Positions 1 to 9,800 of a DNA stretch of 64,000 nucleotides are shown one piece after another. The notes below the pieces were generated by a model. It was not told where the DNA came from, did not search any database, and saw only the letters and a list, made by a program, of their open reading frames with translations. This DNA is from CAXMQZ01 sp963719055. GTDB lineage: Bacteria > Acidobacteriota > Thermoanaerobaculia > Multivoradales > JAHEKO01. Location: assembly GCA_963719055.1 (NCBI GenBank), contig CAVRAU010000027.1:310001-374000 (forward strand). Reading direction: 5' to 3'. Within the stretch, counting starts at the first letter, position 1; each line of letters opens with the position of its first letter. Both the position numbers and the translations under genes were made by a program.

Positions 1-70
1 GGTACTTCGTGCAATCTGACCCTGCCGCGGCCAAACCGTTGCTGGACCTCTGGCAGGAGGACGGGCACTA
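1..70 (+). CDS. 3' end of an unidentified upstream gene
   Basis: The frame that starts at base 3 is open from the window edge and stops with TAG at 68-70. It encodes about 22 residues ending in LLDLWQEDGH. The stop lies 26 bases before the comEC start, so this looks like the tail of the preceding gene in the same direction. Too little is visible to name a family. Confidence 0.35.
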
Positions 71-96
71 GCCTACGTCGCCCGATCGAGGAGCGA

Positions 97-1797
97 GTGG
101 CGACCCTCGAAAAGAGAGTGGGCGGGCTTGCAGCAGCCCTCGTCAGGGTTCTGGTTCTCGGTCAGTCAAACGGACTGCCAGGGCCTATCGCCAGGGGAAT
201 GCGCGCCGCTGGACTCGCTCATCTGGTGGCCTTGTCCGGGCTCCACGTCGGCCTCCTGGTCGGTGCTGTCCTGATCGCGACTTCTGGAGCCCCCACTAGA
301 CTCCGATTCGTCGTGGCCGTATCTACGGCCCTGTTGTATGTCTTGCTGGCGGGCTCTCGGCCGAGCCTGTTGCGGGCCACTCTCATGATGGTGGCCGTTC
401 ATGGTTTCCTGGTTGCTGCGTCGCCCACCGCTGTCGCTCAATGTCCTGTCTTGGGTCGCTGCCGGGATGGTCATCGTCAATCCTCTTCTGGTACGCAATC
501 TCGGATTCCAACTCACGGTCGCGGCCACCGCTGGAATTCTGATCGTGGCACCCCGGCTGGAGCGTCGTTGGATTGGTCTTCCAGGGTTTCTTCGCAAGCC
601 CTTGAGTGTGAGTGTCGCAGCTCATCTCGCTGTGCTTCCCTGGGCTCTGAGCGTGTTTCATCTGGGGACCCCCCTGTCTCCGCTTTGGAATCTGCTGGCG
701 GTTCCGTGGGCAGCCTTGGCGCTCACCGTGGCTTTTCCTGGGTGTTGAGCTCGATCGTGATGCCACCTCTGGGTTACGTACTCGGCAGCTTGCTGTCGCT
801 TCTGGCTGCGCCGCTCGAGGTCTTCGGGTCTTTGCCGCCGGCCGCCCTGGGCGCCGTACCGGTCCACTATCCGTGGTGGCTGGCGGCCGGTGTTGCCGGC
901 AGTCTGACCCTCTTTCTTCTGTTCAAAGGGTGGCCCAGATTGGCGACGGGGGCGGTAGCGGTGATTCTCCTCAGCCTGATTCCGAAAACAGAGTCCCAGA
1001 CTCCCGAGCTCATCCTCCTGGACGTGGGACAGGGTGAAGCGATCCTCTTGCGCGACGGAGCCGAGGCCTTCCTGGTGGACGGTGGCGGCTGGCGCAGGGC
1101 TGACATCGCTCAGCGAATCCTTCTGCCGGCGCTCACCAGACTCGGGATTCAGAGGCTGGCCGGAGTCATCTTGAGCCATCCGGATACCGATCATTGTGGG
1201 GGGCTTCTGGTTCTGACCTCCTACATGTCCGTGAAGCGGTTCTACAGTTCTCCGGGATGGTTCGATGATCCTTGTGTCTCCCAGCTCAGGACGCGTCCCG
1301 GCTTGGAGGTTCGAACCCTGTGGAGGGGCGAGAGGTTGGAGCTCGCCCGTTGGCATCTGCGTGTACTCCATCCGAAATCGGGGAGCCGATCGGGTCGCAA
1401 CAACCGGTCTCTGGTTCTCCTCGCCGAGACAGAGGGCAGCAAGGTCCTCCTGACCGGTGACCTGGAGGCGCGTGGAGAGCGGGAGATTCTGGACATGATC
1501 GAGCCGGATGACCTGCGGGGCGTGGAGATTCTCAAGGTTGGTCACCATGGCAGCGATACCTCGACCACGTCGGAGTGGCTGGACCGGCTGCGACCCCGCA
1601 TCGCGCTGATTTCTTGCGGCGTGGCCAACAGGTATGGGCATCCCAGCCCCAGGGTACTCGAGCGACTGGACGACCGCCGTATCGCCGTTTTGCGAACGGA
1701 TACGCTTGGAGCGGTCCACATCTCCTTCGGTCCCGGAGACGCGTTGCATCTGAAGTTCCCCGGCCAGCCTCGGGACGATTGGACCGAGGTAGACTGA
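97..1797 (+). CDS. comEC: ComEC/Rec2-type DNA uptake channel protein, with two compensating frameshifts
   Basis: ComEC forms the inner-membrane channel for DNA uptake in natural transformation. The competence domain shows GLAHLVALSGLHVGLL and RPSLLRATLMM near residues 40-100. A C-terminal metallo-beta-lactamase-like domain has LDVGQGEA near 308, HPDTDH near 361 and VGHHGS near 482. Between about 410 and 740 the family-like sequence (SLNVLSWVAAG, GFQLTVAATAGIL) is in the next frame, while the first frame stays open by chance, so one inserted and one lost base are likely. The GTG start at 97 follows GAGGAG. At about 566 residues it is short and lacks the usual N-terminal DUF4131 region. An N-terminus upstream of the window is an alternative. 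The start of miaA follows 7 bases after the stop. Confidence 0.85.
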   Translation: MATLEKRVGGLAAALVRVLVLGQSNGLPGPIARGMRAAGLAHLVALSGLHVGLLVGAVLIATSGAPTRLRFVVAVSTALLYVLLAGSRPSLLRATLMMVAVHGFLVAASPTAVAQCPVLGRCRDGHRQSSSGTQSRIPTHGRGHRWNSDRGTPAGASLDWSSRVSSQALECECRSSSRCASLGSERVSSGDPPVSALESAGGSVGSLGAHRGFSWVLSSIVMPPLGYVLGSLLSLLAAPLEVFGSLPPAALGAVPVHYPWWLAAGVAGSLTLFLLFKGWPRLATGAVAVILLSLIPKTESQTPELILLDVGQGEAILLRDGAEAFLVDGGGWRRADIAQRILLPALTRLGIQRLAGVILSHPDTDHCGGLLVLTSYMSVKRFYSSPGWFDDPCVSQLRTRPGLEVRTLWRGERLELARWHLRVLHPKSGSRSGRNNRSLVLLAETEGSKVLLTGDLEARGEREILDMIEPDDLRGVEILKVGHHGSDTSTTSEWLDRLRPRIALISCGVANRYGHPSPRVLERLDDRRIAVLRTDTLGAVHISFGPGDALHLKFPGQPRDDWTEVD

Positions 1798-1804
1798 TGC
1801 TGCC

Positions 1805-2749
1805 ATGCCCCTCACGATCGCGATTCTCGGTCCAACGGCGGTAGGAAAGAGCTCTTTGGGCATGAGGTTGGCTGCCGACCTGACGGGCGAGATCGTCAGT
1901 GCCGATGCGCTCCAGGCGTACCGAGGGTTCGATGTGGGCACCGCCAAGCCCTCTCTGGAGGATCAGCGTCGAGTCCCTCATCATCTGATCGATATCCTCG
2001 GGGCCTCCGAGTCCTTCTCGGCAGGGGAATTTGCGCGTTTGGCACGGGTAGCCGTTGAGGAGATACTCGGCCGTCACCGACAGCCTCTGGTCGTGGGTGG
2101 AAGTGGTCTGTATCTGAGGGCTCTTCTCGAGGGAATCAGCCCCATACCCCCCACGTCGAAGGAGATTCGCTCCGAGCTGCGTCAAAGACTCGAGATCGAG
2201 GGGCTCGACGCTCTGCAAGCTGATCTGTCAGAGCTCGACGCTGCGAGTGCTGGACGTCTTCGCAAGGGCGATACCCAGCGCATCCTGAGAGCCCTGGAGG
2301 TGGTCCTCTCCACGGGTCGTCCCCTCTCCTCCTGGTTGGCCGATGATCCGACGGGTCAGGGTCCTCTCGACGCCATCCGAATCGGTTTGACCTTGCCAAG
2401 AACCGTCTTGTACGATCGAATCGCTGAACGGGTTCGAAGAATGATCGAGGCTGGGTGGGTCGAGGAAGTGAAAGACCTGCTGGGTCGGGGGTTCAGCCCA
2501 GAGCTCCCCCCATTTCAAGCGATCGGCTACCGAGAGCTGACGACATACATCGGTGGTGAAACATCTCTGGAGGAGGCGGTAACCGCTATAGTGCGGGCGA
2601 CGCGCCGCTACGCCAAGCGCCAGATGACCTGGTTTCGCAAGGAGCGGGCGGTCACCTGGTTTTCGATGGAGGACCCCCATGACTGCCACGAGGAAGTAAT
2701 GGACTTCCTGGGGAAGCAGGGGATTGGAGGAGGGAATGGCCAAACCTAG
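1805..2749 (+). CDS. miaA: tRNA dimethylallyltransferase
   Basis: MiaA transfers a dimethylallyl group to the N6 of A37 in tRNAs that read codons beginning with U. The 314-residue length is normal. Visible motifs are the P-loop GPTAVGKS (residues 9-16), SADALQAYRGFDVGTAKP (about 34-51), which is the substrate-binding region, GGSGLYLRALLEGI near 99, and the C-terminal RATRRYAKRQMTWFRKE segment. The usual DSMQ is ADALQ here. The gene follows comEC by 7 bases and overlaps hfq, the classic miaA-hfq pairing, so the genes are probably co-transcribed. Confidence 0.96.
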   Translation: MPLTIAILGPTAVGKSSLGMRLAADLTGEIVSADALQAYRGFDVGTAKPSLEDQRRVPHHLIDILGASESFSAGEFARLARVAVEEILGRHRQPLVVGGSGLYLRALLEGISPIPPTSKEIRSELRQRLEIEGLDALQADLSELDAASAGRLRKGDTQRILRALEVVLSTGRPLSSWLADDPTGQGPLDAIRIGLTLPRTVLYDRIAERVRRMIEAGWVEEVKDLLGRGFSPELPPFQAIGYRELTTYIGGETSLEEAVTAIVRATRRYAKRQMTWFRKERAVTWFSMEDPHDCHEEVMDFLGKQGIGGGNGQT

Positions 2750-2981
2750 CATCAACATTCAAGACGGGTTTCTCTTTCACAGTCTGAGATCCGGTGTCGT
2801 GATTGCTGTGCAGTTGATCACCGGAGAAAGGCTCGAGGGGACACTGAAACGGTTCGATCGATTCGCGATCATTTTGGATCTCAGCGGTCTCGAGGTCATG
2901 GTGTACAAACATGGAATCGTCTCGATCGAGGGACCTGCGGGAGCCGAACCCGAGCCGCCGGTAACCGAACCCCAGACATGA
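2736..2981 (+). CDS. hfq: RNA chaperone Hfq
   Basis: Hfq is a hexameric Sm-fold protein that pairs small RNAs with mRNAs. The 81-residue product shows the Sm1 pattern (DGFLFHSLRSGVVIAVQLITG, then LEGTLKRFDRFAIIL) and an Sm2 motif VMVYKHGIVSIEG close to the usual YKHAI. The tail is proline and glutamate rich. The ATG at 2736 follows GGAGGAGGGA. An in-frame TTG 12 bases upstream is less likely. The start lies inside the last codons of miaA, and the stop overlaps the next gene as ATGA. Confidence 0.95.
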   Translation: MAKPSINIQDGFLFHSLRSGVVIAVQLITGERLEGTLKRFDRFAIILDLSGLEVMVYKHGIVSIEGPAGAEPEPPVTEPQT

Positions 2982-4297
2982 TCTTGCGACGCTTCAGCTT
3001 CCTGATCGCGACGGTTCTCCTGGCCATCTCGTGTGCCAGCACGGGTCCCATGCCTCAGGAGGTGGTTCCCAGGGAGGACCGATACTTCCTGGTGTCGCCG
3101 CTGACCGGGTTTCAGAGATCGATCGGCTCTACGACCCGACGCCGCATCGAAGAGGCTTACTCGCAACTGCTCTCGGATGGGCACCGGCAACAGGCTGAGG
3201 AGCTGGCGGTTGAACTTCTCGATCGCAATCCCGAGCTGGCTCCGGCCAAGGTCCTGAGAGCCCAATCCGACTTCATCGGTGGCCATCACGAGGTTGTTCT
3301 GGCTGGACTCGAGCCGGTCGTCAAGGAATATCCCGAATACGTTGCCGCGCAGCTGCTGTTCGGCCGTAGCTCCGAGAAGCTCGGCAATCTCGTCGAGGGA
3401 CTGGCAGCCTACAAGAGCATTGCCGAGACCAATGAACTGGCCAGAAGCCGGGTTGCAGACCTGGCACCTCGATCCGTGGAGATCATGGCATTGCGAATCG
3501 AAGACGCCCTGGCCCGCGGTCACACCGCCGCCGCTCAAGAGGAGCTGAGCGAGTTGCAGGCCTGGGCGCCACACGAGGAGCGCACTCTGGAGGTCGCGGC
3601 TGATGTGGCCCGAGCCATTGGGGACACCCAAGCCGAGCTGCAGGCACTGCGTAGTCTCGGCGTTCGCCGCCCGGACGACCTCGCCCTGGAGGCACGTCGA
3701 GCCGAGCTCGAGTTGGAGATCGGTGACCCGGCCGCTGGAATGCGAGTGTTCGAGGATCTGGCAGAGCGATATCCCGACGATCCGGGGGTAGCCGAGAATC
3801 TTGTTCGGGCTAGATTCCTCTGGCGTTTTCAGCTCTTGCCCCCCGATGTGAGGAGTCAAGCCACCGCTGCCGAGCTGACGCGAGGAGACTTTGCTGTCCT
3901 GCTCTACTGGCTCTTTCCCGAGATTCGCTACGGTGCGGCGGGCAGCGCCCGCATCGCCAACGATGTTCTCGAGCATCCCCAACGCGAGCAGATCGTCCGG
4001 GTGATCAATTCCCGCATCCTTGAAGTCGATCCGAGTTTGCATCGCTTCGAGCCCTATCGCTCGATTCGACGCCAGCAAGCGCTGGCCGCGATGCTCCGAC
4101 TCCTGGCTCGCAAGGAGCCGCCTTTCGCTTGCCTGGGTGGCGCGCCCGTCCCTGGATCGATGCAAGCCATCTGTGCCACCGCGACGGCTTGTGGGCTCAT
4201 CGAGGAGGAGACAGATTGTCTTCCCACGGCACCGGTCGGTGGCCAAGAGGCACTGGAGCTTTGTCGGCTGACCCAGGAGCTTCTGGGCGTTCAGTAG
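2978..4297 (+). CDS. TPR-containing lipoprotein
   Basis: The 439-residue product begins with a lipoprotein signal (LLAISC, predicted lipid-modified cysteine near residue 19). Helical repeat sequence follows from about 60 to 260 (for example RQQAEELAVELLDRNPELAPAKVLRAQ), typical of tetratricopeptide repeats that act as protein-interaction scaffolds. A cysteine-containing C-terminal stretch (ACLGGAPVPG, CATATACGL, DCLPTAP) is of unknown role. It is anchored facing the periplasm or the outer-membrane inner leaflet by inference. It overlaps hfq by ATGA, so translation is probably coupled. The specific function is not recognised. Confidence 0.8.
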   Translation: MILRRFSFLIATVLLAISCASTGPMPQEVVPREDRYFLVSPLTGFQRSIGSTTRRRIEEAYSQLLSDGHRQQAEELAVELLDRNPELAPAKVLRAQSDFIGGHHEVVLAGLEPVVKEYPEYVAAQLLFGRSSEKLGNLVEGLAAYKSIAETNELARSRVADLAPRSVEIMALRIEDALARGHTAAAQEELSELQAWAPHEERTLEVAADVARAIGDTQAELQALRSLGVRRPDDLALEARRAELELEIGDPAAGMRVFEDLAERYPDDPGVAENLVRARFLWRFQLLPPDVRSQATAAELTRGDFAVLLYWLFPEIRYGAAGSARIANDVLEHPQREQIVRVINSRILEVDPSLHRFEPYRSIRRQQALAAMLRLLARKEPPFACLGGAPVPGSMQAICATATACGLIEEETDCLPTAPVGGQEALELCRLTQELLGVQ

Positions 4298-4345
4298 CAA
4301 CAAGGGGGGCGCTTAGGGGCGTGATAGCATTCGCGCCGTAGTCCC

Positions 4346-7300
4346 ATGGCATCGTTCGTTCATCTCCACCTGCACAGCCAGTACAGCCTCCTCGATGGTG
4401 CCAACCGCATCGATGACCTGATGGAGGCCGCGCGTGCCGCGGATATGCCGGCCATGGCGCTGACCGATCACGGCAACATGTTCGGTGCCATCGACTTCTA
4501 CAACAAAGCCAATGCGGCTGGCATCAAACCAATCATCGGGATGGAGGCCTATGTCGCTCAAGGGAGCCGCACCGATCGAACCCCGAGCCGCAGCAGCAGC
4601 AACCATCTGGTGCTTCTGGCTCGGAACGAGATCGGATATCGAAACCTCATCAAATTGACCTCCCAGTCCTACCTGGAGGGCTTCTACTACAAGCCGCGAA
4701 TCGACACCGAGCTCTTGCGCCAGCACAGCGACGGACTCATCTGCCTCTCGGCTTGTCTCAAGGGCAAGATCAACCAGCAGATCCTCGGGAACCAGGAATC
4801 CGCAGCGCTGGGCACGGCCAAGGAATTCCTCGATATCTTCGGTGAAGAGAACTTCTTTCTCGAGCTGCAGGATCACGGTATCGAAGAGCAACGCCTGGCC
4901 AATGAAGTCCTGCGGCGGATCTCCAGAAAGACCGGGATCCAAACCGTGGTCACCAACGACTGTCACTACCTGCGCAAGTCCGATGCCTTTGCCCACGACG
5001 TGCTGCTCTGCATCGGTACCCAGCGGAATCTGGCAGACACCGATCGGTTGAAGTATGCGTCGGATGAGTTCTACCTCAAGACGGCTGATGAGCTCTTCAG
5101 TCGGTTCCCCGAGGACGCTCAGGCGATCGAGAACACCCTCGCCATTGCCGAGCGTTGCGCTCTGGAAATTCCGACCGGGGAGTTCCATCTACCAGAGTTC
5201 CCCGTTCCGTCCGGTTATGACCTGGACAGCTTCTTTGAAAAGGTGGTTCTCGAGGGATTCGAAGAGCGGCTCGCCGAGCTGCGCAAGCGTGGCAGCCAAT
5301 ATGGCCGGCAGATTTCTCAAGAGCTCTATATGGAGCGTCTGCGCAGCGAGCTCCAGGTCATCCAGAGGATGGGATTCTCGGGCTATTTCTTGATCGTCTG
5401 GGACTTCATCCGACACGCTCGCGACAATCAGATCCCCGTCGGCCCCGGACGCGGCTCCGCGGCGGGTTCACTGGTCGCCTATTGCCTACGCATCACCGAC
5501 ATCGATCCCTTGCGCTACGACCTGCTCTTCGAGCGATTCTTGAATCCCGATCGGGTCAGTTTGCCGGATATCGATATCGATTTCTGCATGCGGCGACGGG
5601 GCGAGGTGATCCAGTACGTCAGCGAGAAGTACGGACGCGATCGAGTCGCCCAGATCATCACCTTCGGGACGCTCGCTGCCAAAGCCGTGCTCAGAGATGT
5701 GGGCCGGGTCATGGGAGTTCCCTATGCCAAGATCGATCGGATCGCCAAGCTCATCCCAGATATGACCCGTTCGCTGAGCGAAGCAGCCAAATCTGTCGAC
5801 GCTTTCTCCAGCGAGCTCGAGAGCGATCCGGAGGTCCGCAAGATCGTGGAGGTCGGGACCAGGCTCGAGGGTTTGACCCGTCATGCCTCGCTCCATGCCG
5901 CAGGAGTGGTCATCACACCACGACCCATCGCCGAGTTGGTGCCGCTCTACAAGACCAACAAGGACGAGGTCGTCACCCAGTGGGACAAAGACGTCATCGA
6001 GGACCTCGGTCTCCTGAAGATGGATTTTCTGGGTCTGCGGACGCTGACGGTCATCGACGACACTCTGCAGATTCTTCAGCAGCAGGGACAAGAGCTCGAT
6101 TTGGACAGCGTTCCTCTGGATGATTCCGAGACCTATCGGCTCTTTTGCGATGGGCGCACCAGCGGCATCTTCCAGTTCGAGTCCTCTGGCATGCGCGATC
6201 TGCTGCGGCGAGGGAGACCCTCACAGTTCGCAGATCTGGCGGCTTTCAACGCCTTGTATCGGCCGGGAGCGTTATCCGTCGGCATGGTGGAGGAGTACAT
6301 CAAGCGAAAACGGGGACAGAAGAAGGTTCGTTACATCCTGCCCGAGACCCAGCCCCTCCTCGAAGAGACCTACGGCGTCATTGCCTACCAGGAGCAGGTG
6401 ATGCAGATCGCCGTGGTTGTCGCGGGCTTCACGATGGGTGAAGCCGACATTCTGCGCAAGGCCATGGGCAAGAAGAAGCCCGAGGTGATGGCCGAGCAGA
6501 AGGAGAAGTTCGTCGAGGGTGCAGCCAAGAGAAACGTCGACCCCAGAAAGGCTCGAGAGCTCTGGGAGTACATCGAGCCCTTCGCCGGCTACGGATTCAA
6601 CAAGAGCCACAGCGTGGCCTACGCCATGTTGGCCTACAAGACCGCCTACCTGAAGGCGCATCACCCGGTGGCTTTCATGAGCGCCATGCTGACCTCGGAG
6701 ATGTCCTCGAAAGACAATGTGGCCAAGTACTTCCAGGAGTGCCGGGGCATGGGAATCGCGGTGCTGCCGCCCGACGTCAATGAGAGCTCCTGGTCCTTCA
6801 CCGCCGTGGGTGAGTCGATTCGCTTTGGTCTGGGAGCGGTCAAGGGAATCGGTGCCTCGGCCGTGGAGTCCATCCTCGAAGCCAGGCGGGAGTCGGGGAG
6901 ATTCGAGAACCTGGTGGATTTCGCTTCGCGAGTGGATCCGAGGTCCCTCAACCACAAGGCGTTCGAGTGCCTGATCAAGGGCGGATGTTTCGACGAGCTC
7001 GGCGCCGAACGCTGGGCCAATCTGGAAGTCCTGGACCGTGTCCTGGGCTTTGCGCAGAAGAAACGTCGAGAGAAAGAAGAGGGGCAGGGGAGTCTCTTTG
7101 GAGAGGGTGGCTCAGCGGCCGGCCCCTCTCCGGATCCTCATGCGACTCCCTGGCCGGAAAGAGACCGTCTACGCTATGAGAAAGATGCTCTCGGATTCTA
7201 TTTGACGGGCAATCCCCTTTCCGAATTCACCGATAGGTTGCAGCGTCTGACCACCCACGATACAGGGAGTCTGGGCGAAGGCATCGAGGGCAGCGTTGCT

Positions 7301-7822
7301 GTGGGTGGGCTCATCACTCGCATTCGGCAGAACAAGATCAAGAGCGGTCCCAATGCGGGTCGCCTGATGGCCCGGTTTGTCCTGGAAGATCTCCAAGGCA
7401 CCGTGCCCGTGGCTGTCTTTGCCGACAAGTTGCAGGAGCACAGCCATCTGATCCAGGAAGAGGCGATCGTGGTGGTCAAGGGTGCGGCCAGAGATCGCGG
7501 AGCCGAAGTCGAGCTGACCTTGGAGGATCTGGTCTCATTGGAGCAAGCCGAAGATGAGCTCGTCGACGAGCTGCGGCTCGACATCTCGACCCGGCTGTCC
7601 ACCAGCAAGATGCTGCAGTTGCGGGATCTCCTCATCGAGAACTCGGGTGATCTGCCGGTACGAATGACTCTGAGGTTGGAGAATCGACGGATCAGCCTGA
7701 CGCCGGAGGATCGGTTTCGAGTGCAGTTGGACGATACGCTTATCGACTCCATCGAACGTATTCTCGGTCCGGGTACGGTCGAGAAACACCACACGGCTCC
7801 CATCTCTCAGGCCATTCATTGA
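4346..7822 (+). CDS. dnaE: DNA polymerase III alpha subunit
   Basis: This is the replicative DNA polymerase catalytic subunit, 1158 residues as usual for DnaE1. In order it shows an N-terminal PHP domain (HLHLHSQYSLLDGA at about 6-19), the palm nucleotide-binding GPGRGSAAGS near 367, catalytic aspartates in PDIDIDF near 410, fingers and HhH regions (FAGYGFNKSHSVAYA near 750), and an OB-fold region near 975-1060. A QGSLFGEG stretch resembles the clamp-binding linker position. It has no frame break over 3.5 kb, in contrast to many neighbours. The start ATG at 4346 has no strong ribosome site. The next gene begins 15 bases after the stop. Confidence 0.97.
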   Translation: MASFVHLHLHSQYSLLDGANRIDDLMEAARAADMPAMALTDHGNMFGAIDFYNKANAAGIKPIIGMEAYVAQGSRTDRTPSRSSSNHLVLLARNEIGYRNLIKLTSQSYLEGFYYKPRIDTELLRQHSDGLICLSACLKGKINQQILGNQESAALGTAKEFLDIFGEENFFLELQDHGIEEQRLANEVLRRISRKTGIQTVVTNDCHYLRKSDAFAHDVLLCIGTQRNLADTDRLKYASDEFYLKTADELFSRFPEDAQAIENTLAIAERCALEIPTGEFHLPEFPVPSGYDLDSFFEKVVLEGFEERLAELRKRGSQYGRQISQELYMERLRSELQVIQRMGFSGYFLIVWDFIRHARDNQIPVGPGRGSAAGSLVAYCLRITDIDPLRYDLLFERFLNPDRVSLPDIDIDFCMRRRGEVIQYVSEKYGRDRVAQIITFGTLAAKAVLRDVGRVMGVPYAKIDRIAKLIPDMTRSLSEAAKSVDAFSSELESDPEVRKIVEVGTRLEGLTRHASLHAAGVVITPRPIAELVPLYKTNKDEVVTQWDKDVIEDLGLLKMDFLGLRTLTVIDDTLQILQQQGQELDLDSVPLDDSETYRLFCDGRTSGIFQFESSGMRDLLRRGRPSQFADLAAFNALYRPGALSVGMVEEYIKRKRGQKKVRYILPETQPLLEETYGVIAYQEQVMQIAVVVAGFTMGEADILRKAMGKKKPEVMAEQKEKFVEGAAKRNVDPRKARELWEYIEPFAGYGFNKSHSVAYAMLAYKTAYLKAHHPVAFMSAMLTSEMSSKDNVAKYFQECRGMGIAVLPPDVNESSWSFTAVGESIRFGLGAVKGIGASAVESILEARRESGRFENLVDFASRVDPRSLNHKAFECLIKGGCFDELGAERWANLEVLDRVLGFAQKKRREKEEGQGSLFGEGGSAAGPSPDPHATPWPERDRLRYEKDALGFYLTGNPLSEFTDRLQRLTTHDTGSLGEGIEGSVAVGGLITRIRQNKIKSGPNAGRLMARFVLEDLQGTVPVAVFADKLQEHSHLIQEEAIVVVKGAARDRGAEVELTLEDLVSLEQAEDELVDELRLDISTRLSTSKMLQLRDLLIENSGDLPVRMTLRLENRRISLTPEDRFRVQLDDTLIDSIERILGPGTVEKHHTAPISQAIH

Positions 7823-7837
7823 ATCGTTGAAGAGCCC

Positions 7838-9136
7838 ATGATGGCCGAACCTTCCCCTGCGGCCCGGATTCAGCGGCTGGCCTCTACCGAGCAGAGGCGC
7901 TACCTGGAGGTGTGTGTCGAGACGGCTTCGCGCTTCGACACGCCGCTCTATCTGGTCGGGGGCGCCATCCGGGACTGGCTGCTGACCGGAGAATTTCTCG
8001 ATCTCGATCTCGATCTGGTCGCCGAGGGCAACGCAATGGATCTTGCTGGGGAAGTGGCTCACCAGCTCGGCGGTGACCTCAGAACGCACGAGAGGTTTCT
8101 TACCGCAGAGATCGTGGTGGACGATACCCATATCGATATCGTGACAGCCCGGAAAGAGCGATATGACGAACCTGCGAGTCTCCCGGTGGTGTCGCCCGCA
8201 GATCTCGAGGCTGATCTCGCAAGGCGAGACTTTTCCGTCAATGCCATGGCCCTGCCCCTGTGGCCGGTAGGATCCGGCGGCCTCGTCGATCCATGGGAGG
8301 GCAGATCCGACCTCGAGCAGCGCCGGTTGCGGGTGCTGCACGACCGATCTTTCTTCGATGATCCAACCCGCATTCTCCGGGGGGTGCGCATCGGCGCTCG
8401 TCGCGATCTGGACTTCGAACCGCAGACGACCGATCTGGCCAGAGCCGCTGTCGATGCCGATGCTTTCGGTCCGCTATCCCCAAGCCGCCTTCGGCACGAG
8501 ATGGTCTTGCTGCTCGAGGACCAGCAAGTCGAGCTCAGTCTCCACCGTCTTGAAGAGCTGGATTTCTTCCCGGTACTCGGGCGCACGACTGCCCTGAGTG
8601 AGCAAGATTGGCTATCGCTGCGAGGTGCGTTGAAAGTGCAGCGGAACTGGGATGCCGATCGATTCCGGGATCTGGATCCCCGGTGGTGGTTGGTGAATTT
8701 GATGAGCTTTTCAGCGGCGGAAGACGAGGCACATCGAGCCTTGTTGGCTCAACGCCTGGGGTTGGATGAGCCGCTCAGCGAGATTTTGGCCGAGTACCCT
8801 GCGGTCCTCCAGCGGGCGAGTAGGCATCTGGAGAATCCAGACCTCTCTCCCCATGATGTTTGGCGCATTCTCGACGGGCTGCGTCCAGAGGAATTGGCGC
8901 TGCTATGGGCGACCGGACCGGACAGCATTGTGGAGGAGATCGATCGCTGGTCGAGAGAGCTGCGAGACGTCCGTCTGACGATCGACGGAACCGACCTGAA
9001 AGAGGAGGGGTTTGCCGAGGGTCCGGATATCGGAAGAGCTTTACAGAGCACTCTCGACGCCCGGCTGGACGGAAGTATCGAGGCGACCGAGGAGCTGGAG
9101 TTTGCCCTGCGCCAGATGAAGGGCGAAAAGGAGTGA
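7838..9136 (+). CDS. CCA-adding/poly(A) polymerase family nucleotidyltransferase
   Basis: Class II tRNA nucleotidyltransferases and poly(A) polymerases share this head domain. Visible are LVGGAIRDWLL (nucleotide-binding, about 44-54), the metal-binding DLDLDLVAEG, RRDFSVNAMAL near 129, and DPTRILRGVRIGARRDLDFEP, the ERxxxE-type neck. The C-terminal IDGTDLKEEGFAEGPDIGRAL matches the tail of CCA-adding enzymes. The length of 432 residues is normal and no HD domain is seen. Whether it adds all of CCA, only A, or poly(A) tails cannot be decided from sequence. The start may be either of two adjacent ATGs at 7838 and 7841. Confidence 0.85.
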   Translation: MMAEPSPAARIQRLASTEQRRYLEVCVETASRFDTPLYLVGGAIRDWLLTGEFLDLDLDLVAEGNAMDLAGEVAHQLGGDLRTHERFLTAEIVVDDTHIDIVTARKERYDEPASLPVVSPADLEADLARRDFSVNAMALPLWPVGSGGLVDPWEGRSDLEQRRLRVLHDRSFFDDPTRILRGVRIGARRDLDFEPQTTDLARAAVDADAFGPLSPSRLRHEMVLLLEDQQVELSLHRLEELDFFPVLGRTTALSEQDWLSLRGALKVQRNWDADRFRDLDPRWWLVNLMSFSAAEDEAHRALLAQRLGLDEPLSEILAEYPAVLQRASRHLENPDLSPHDVWRILDGLRPEELALLWATGPDSIVEEIDRWSRELRDVRLTIDGTDLKEEGFAEGPDIGRALQSTLDARLDGSIEATEELEFALRQMKGEKE

Positions 9137-9140
9137 AACA

Positions 9141-9800
9141 TTGCCCAGGCTGATGGCAGGTTTCCTGATCCTGGCCCTGAATGGGGGTGGGGTGTCAGGC
9201 CAAGAAGAACCCAAGAGTCTGCGAACCTGGGAGATCGTGCGGCGCGATTGTCGGACCTCCATGAGTCGCCAGGAGGTGACGCTGTTTGGCAGCGGCACCA
9301 TGCGCTTGCGCCTGCGCTCCGAGGACAAAGACGAGATGCGTCTGGCGGAGCTGGATCCAGAGCAGGTCCAGGCCTATATCCGTCGTCTGGAAGGAGAAGA
9401 TCTGTCCGAGGTCCCCGAAGGCCGGGAGGATATTCTGGGTGCGATGATCGAGAGATGCGCCATCTATCTCGAGCTTCCAGATCGGGAGATGAGACGATTC
9501 TATTTCGGACGCTTTGACAGCCTGCCGTTGGGGCTTTCTCGACTGAACGCGATTATCGATGACATGTACCAGGAAGCCGTGGATCTCGCTCCTGAGGGGG
9601 GGTTGCCGCGCAACTACTTCCCAGAGCCCGGCGACATTCTGGAGCGCACGGATGGGCACAGATTCGAAGTCGTGGCATTGACCAGTGACCGCCGGGGTGT
9701 CGAGCTCTCGGGGTTGGATGACCCGCTGACGATCTTTGTAGCCTTGGATTCGCTACGGCAGCAGTTCGTGGCTCTGGTCGAGCGCCGAGACTTTCCTTGA
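9141..9800 (+). CDS. Exported protein of unknown function
   Basis: A product of about 219 residues starts at TTG 9141, supported by AAGGAG eight bases upstream. ATG 9153 is an alternative. The first 20 residues (LMAGFLILALNGGGVSG) look like a signal peptide, suggesting export to the periplasm. The body is mixed alpha/beta with MRLRLRSEDKDEMRLAELDPEQV and two cysteines near 31 and 106. No family is recognised. It is tightly packed between the nucleotidyltransferase gene and rsmD, overlapping rsmD by four bases, so it is probably co-transcribed with them. Confidence 0.7.
   Translation: MPRLMAGFLILALNGGGVSGQEEPKSLRTWEIVRRDCRTSMSRQEVTLFGSGTMRLRLRSEDKDEMRLAELDPEQVQAYIRRLEGEDLSEVPEGREDILGAMIERCAIYLELPDREMRRFYFGRFDSLPLGLSRLNAIIDDMYQEAVDLAPEGGLPRNYFPEPGDILERTDGHRFEVVALTSDRRGVELSGLDDPLTIFVALDSLRQQFVALVERRDFP

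Noticed and set aside
658..1947. A 429-residue open frame on the minus strand opposite comEC and miaA, and similar long antisense frames opposite dnaE, icmF and mutB
   Set aside because: They lie opposite genes with strong family motifs, have no recognisable motifs or ribosome sites, and are the expected shadow of GC-rich coding DNA.
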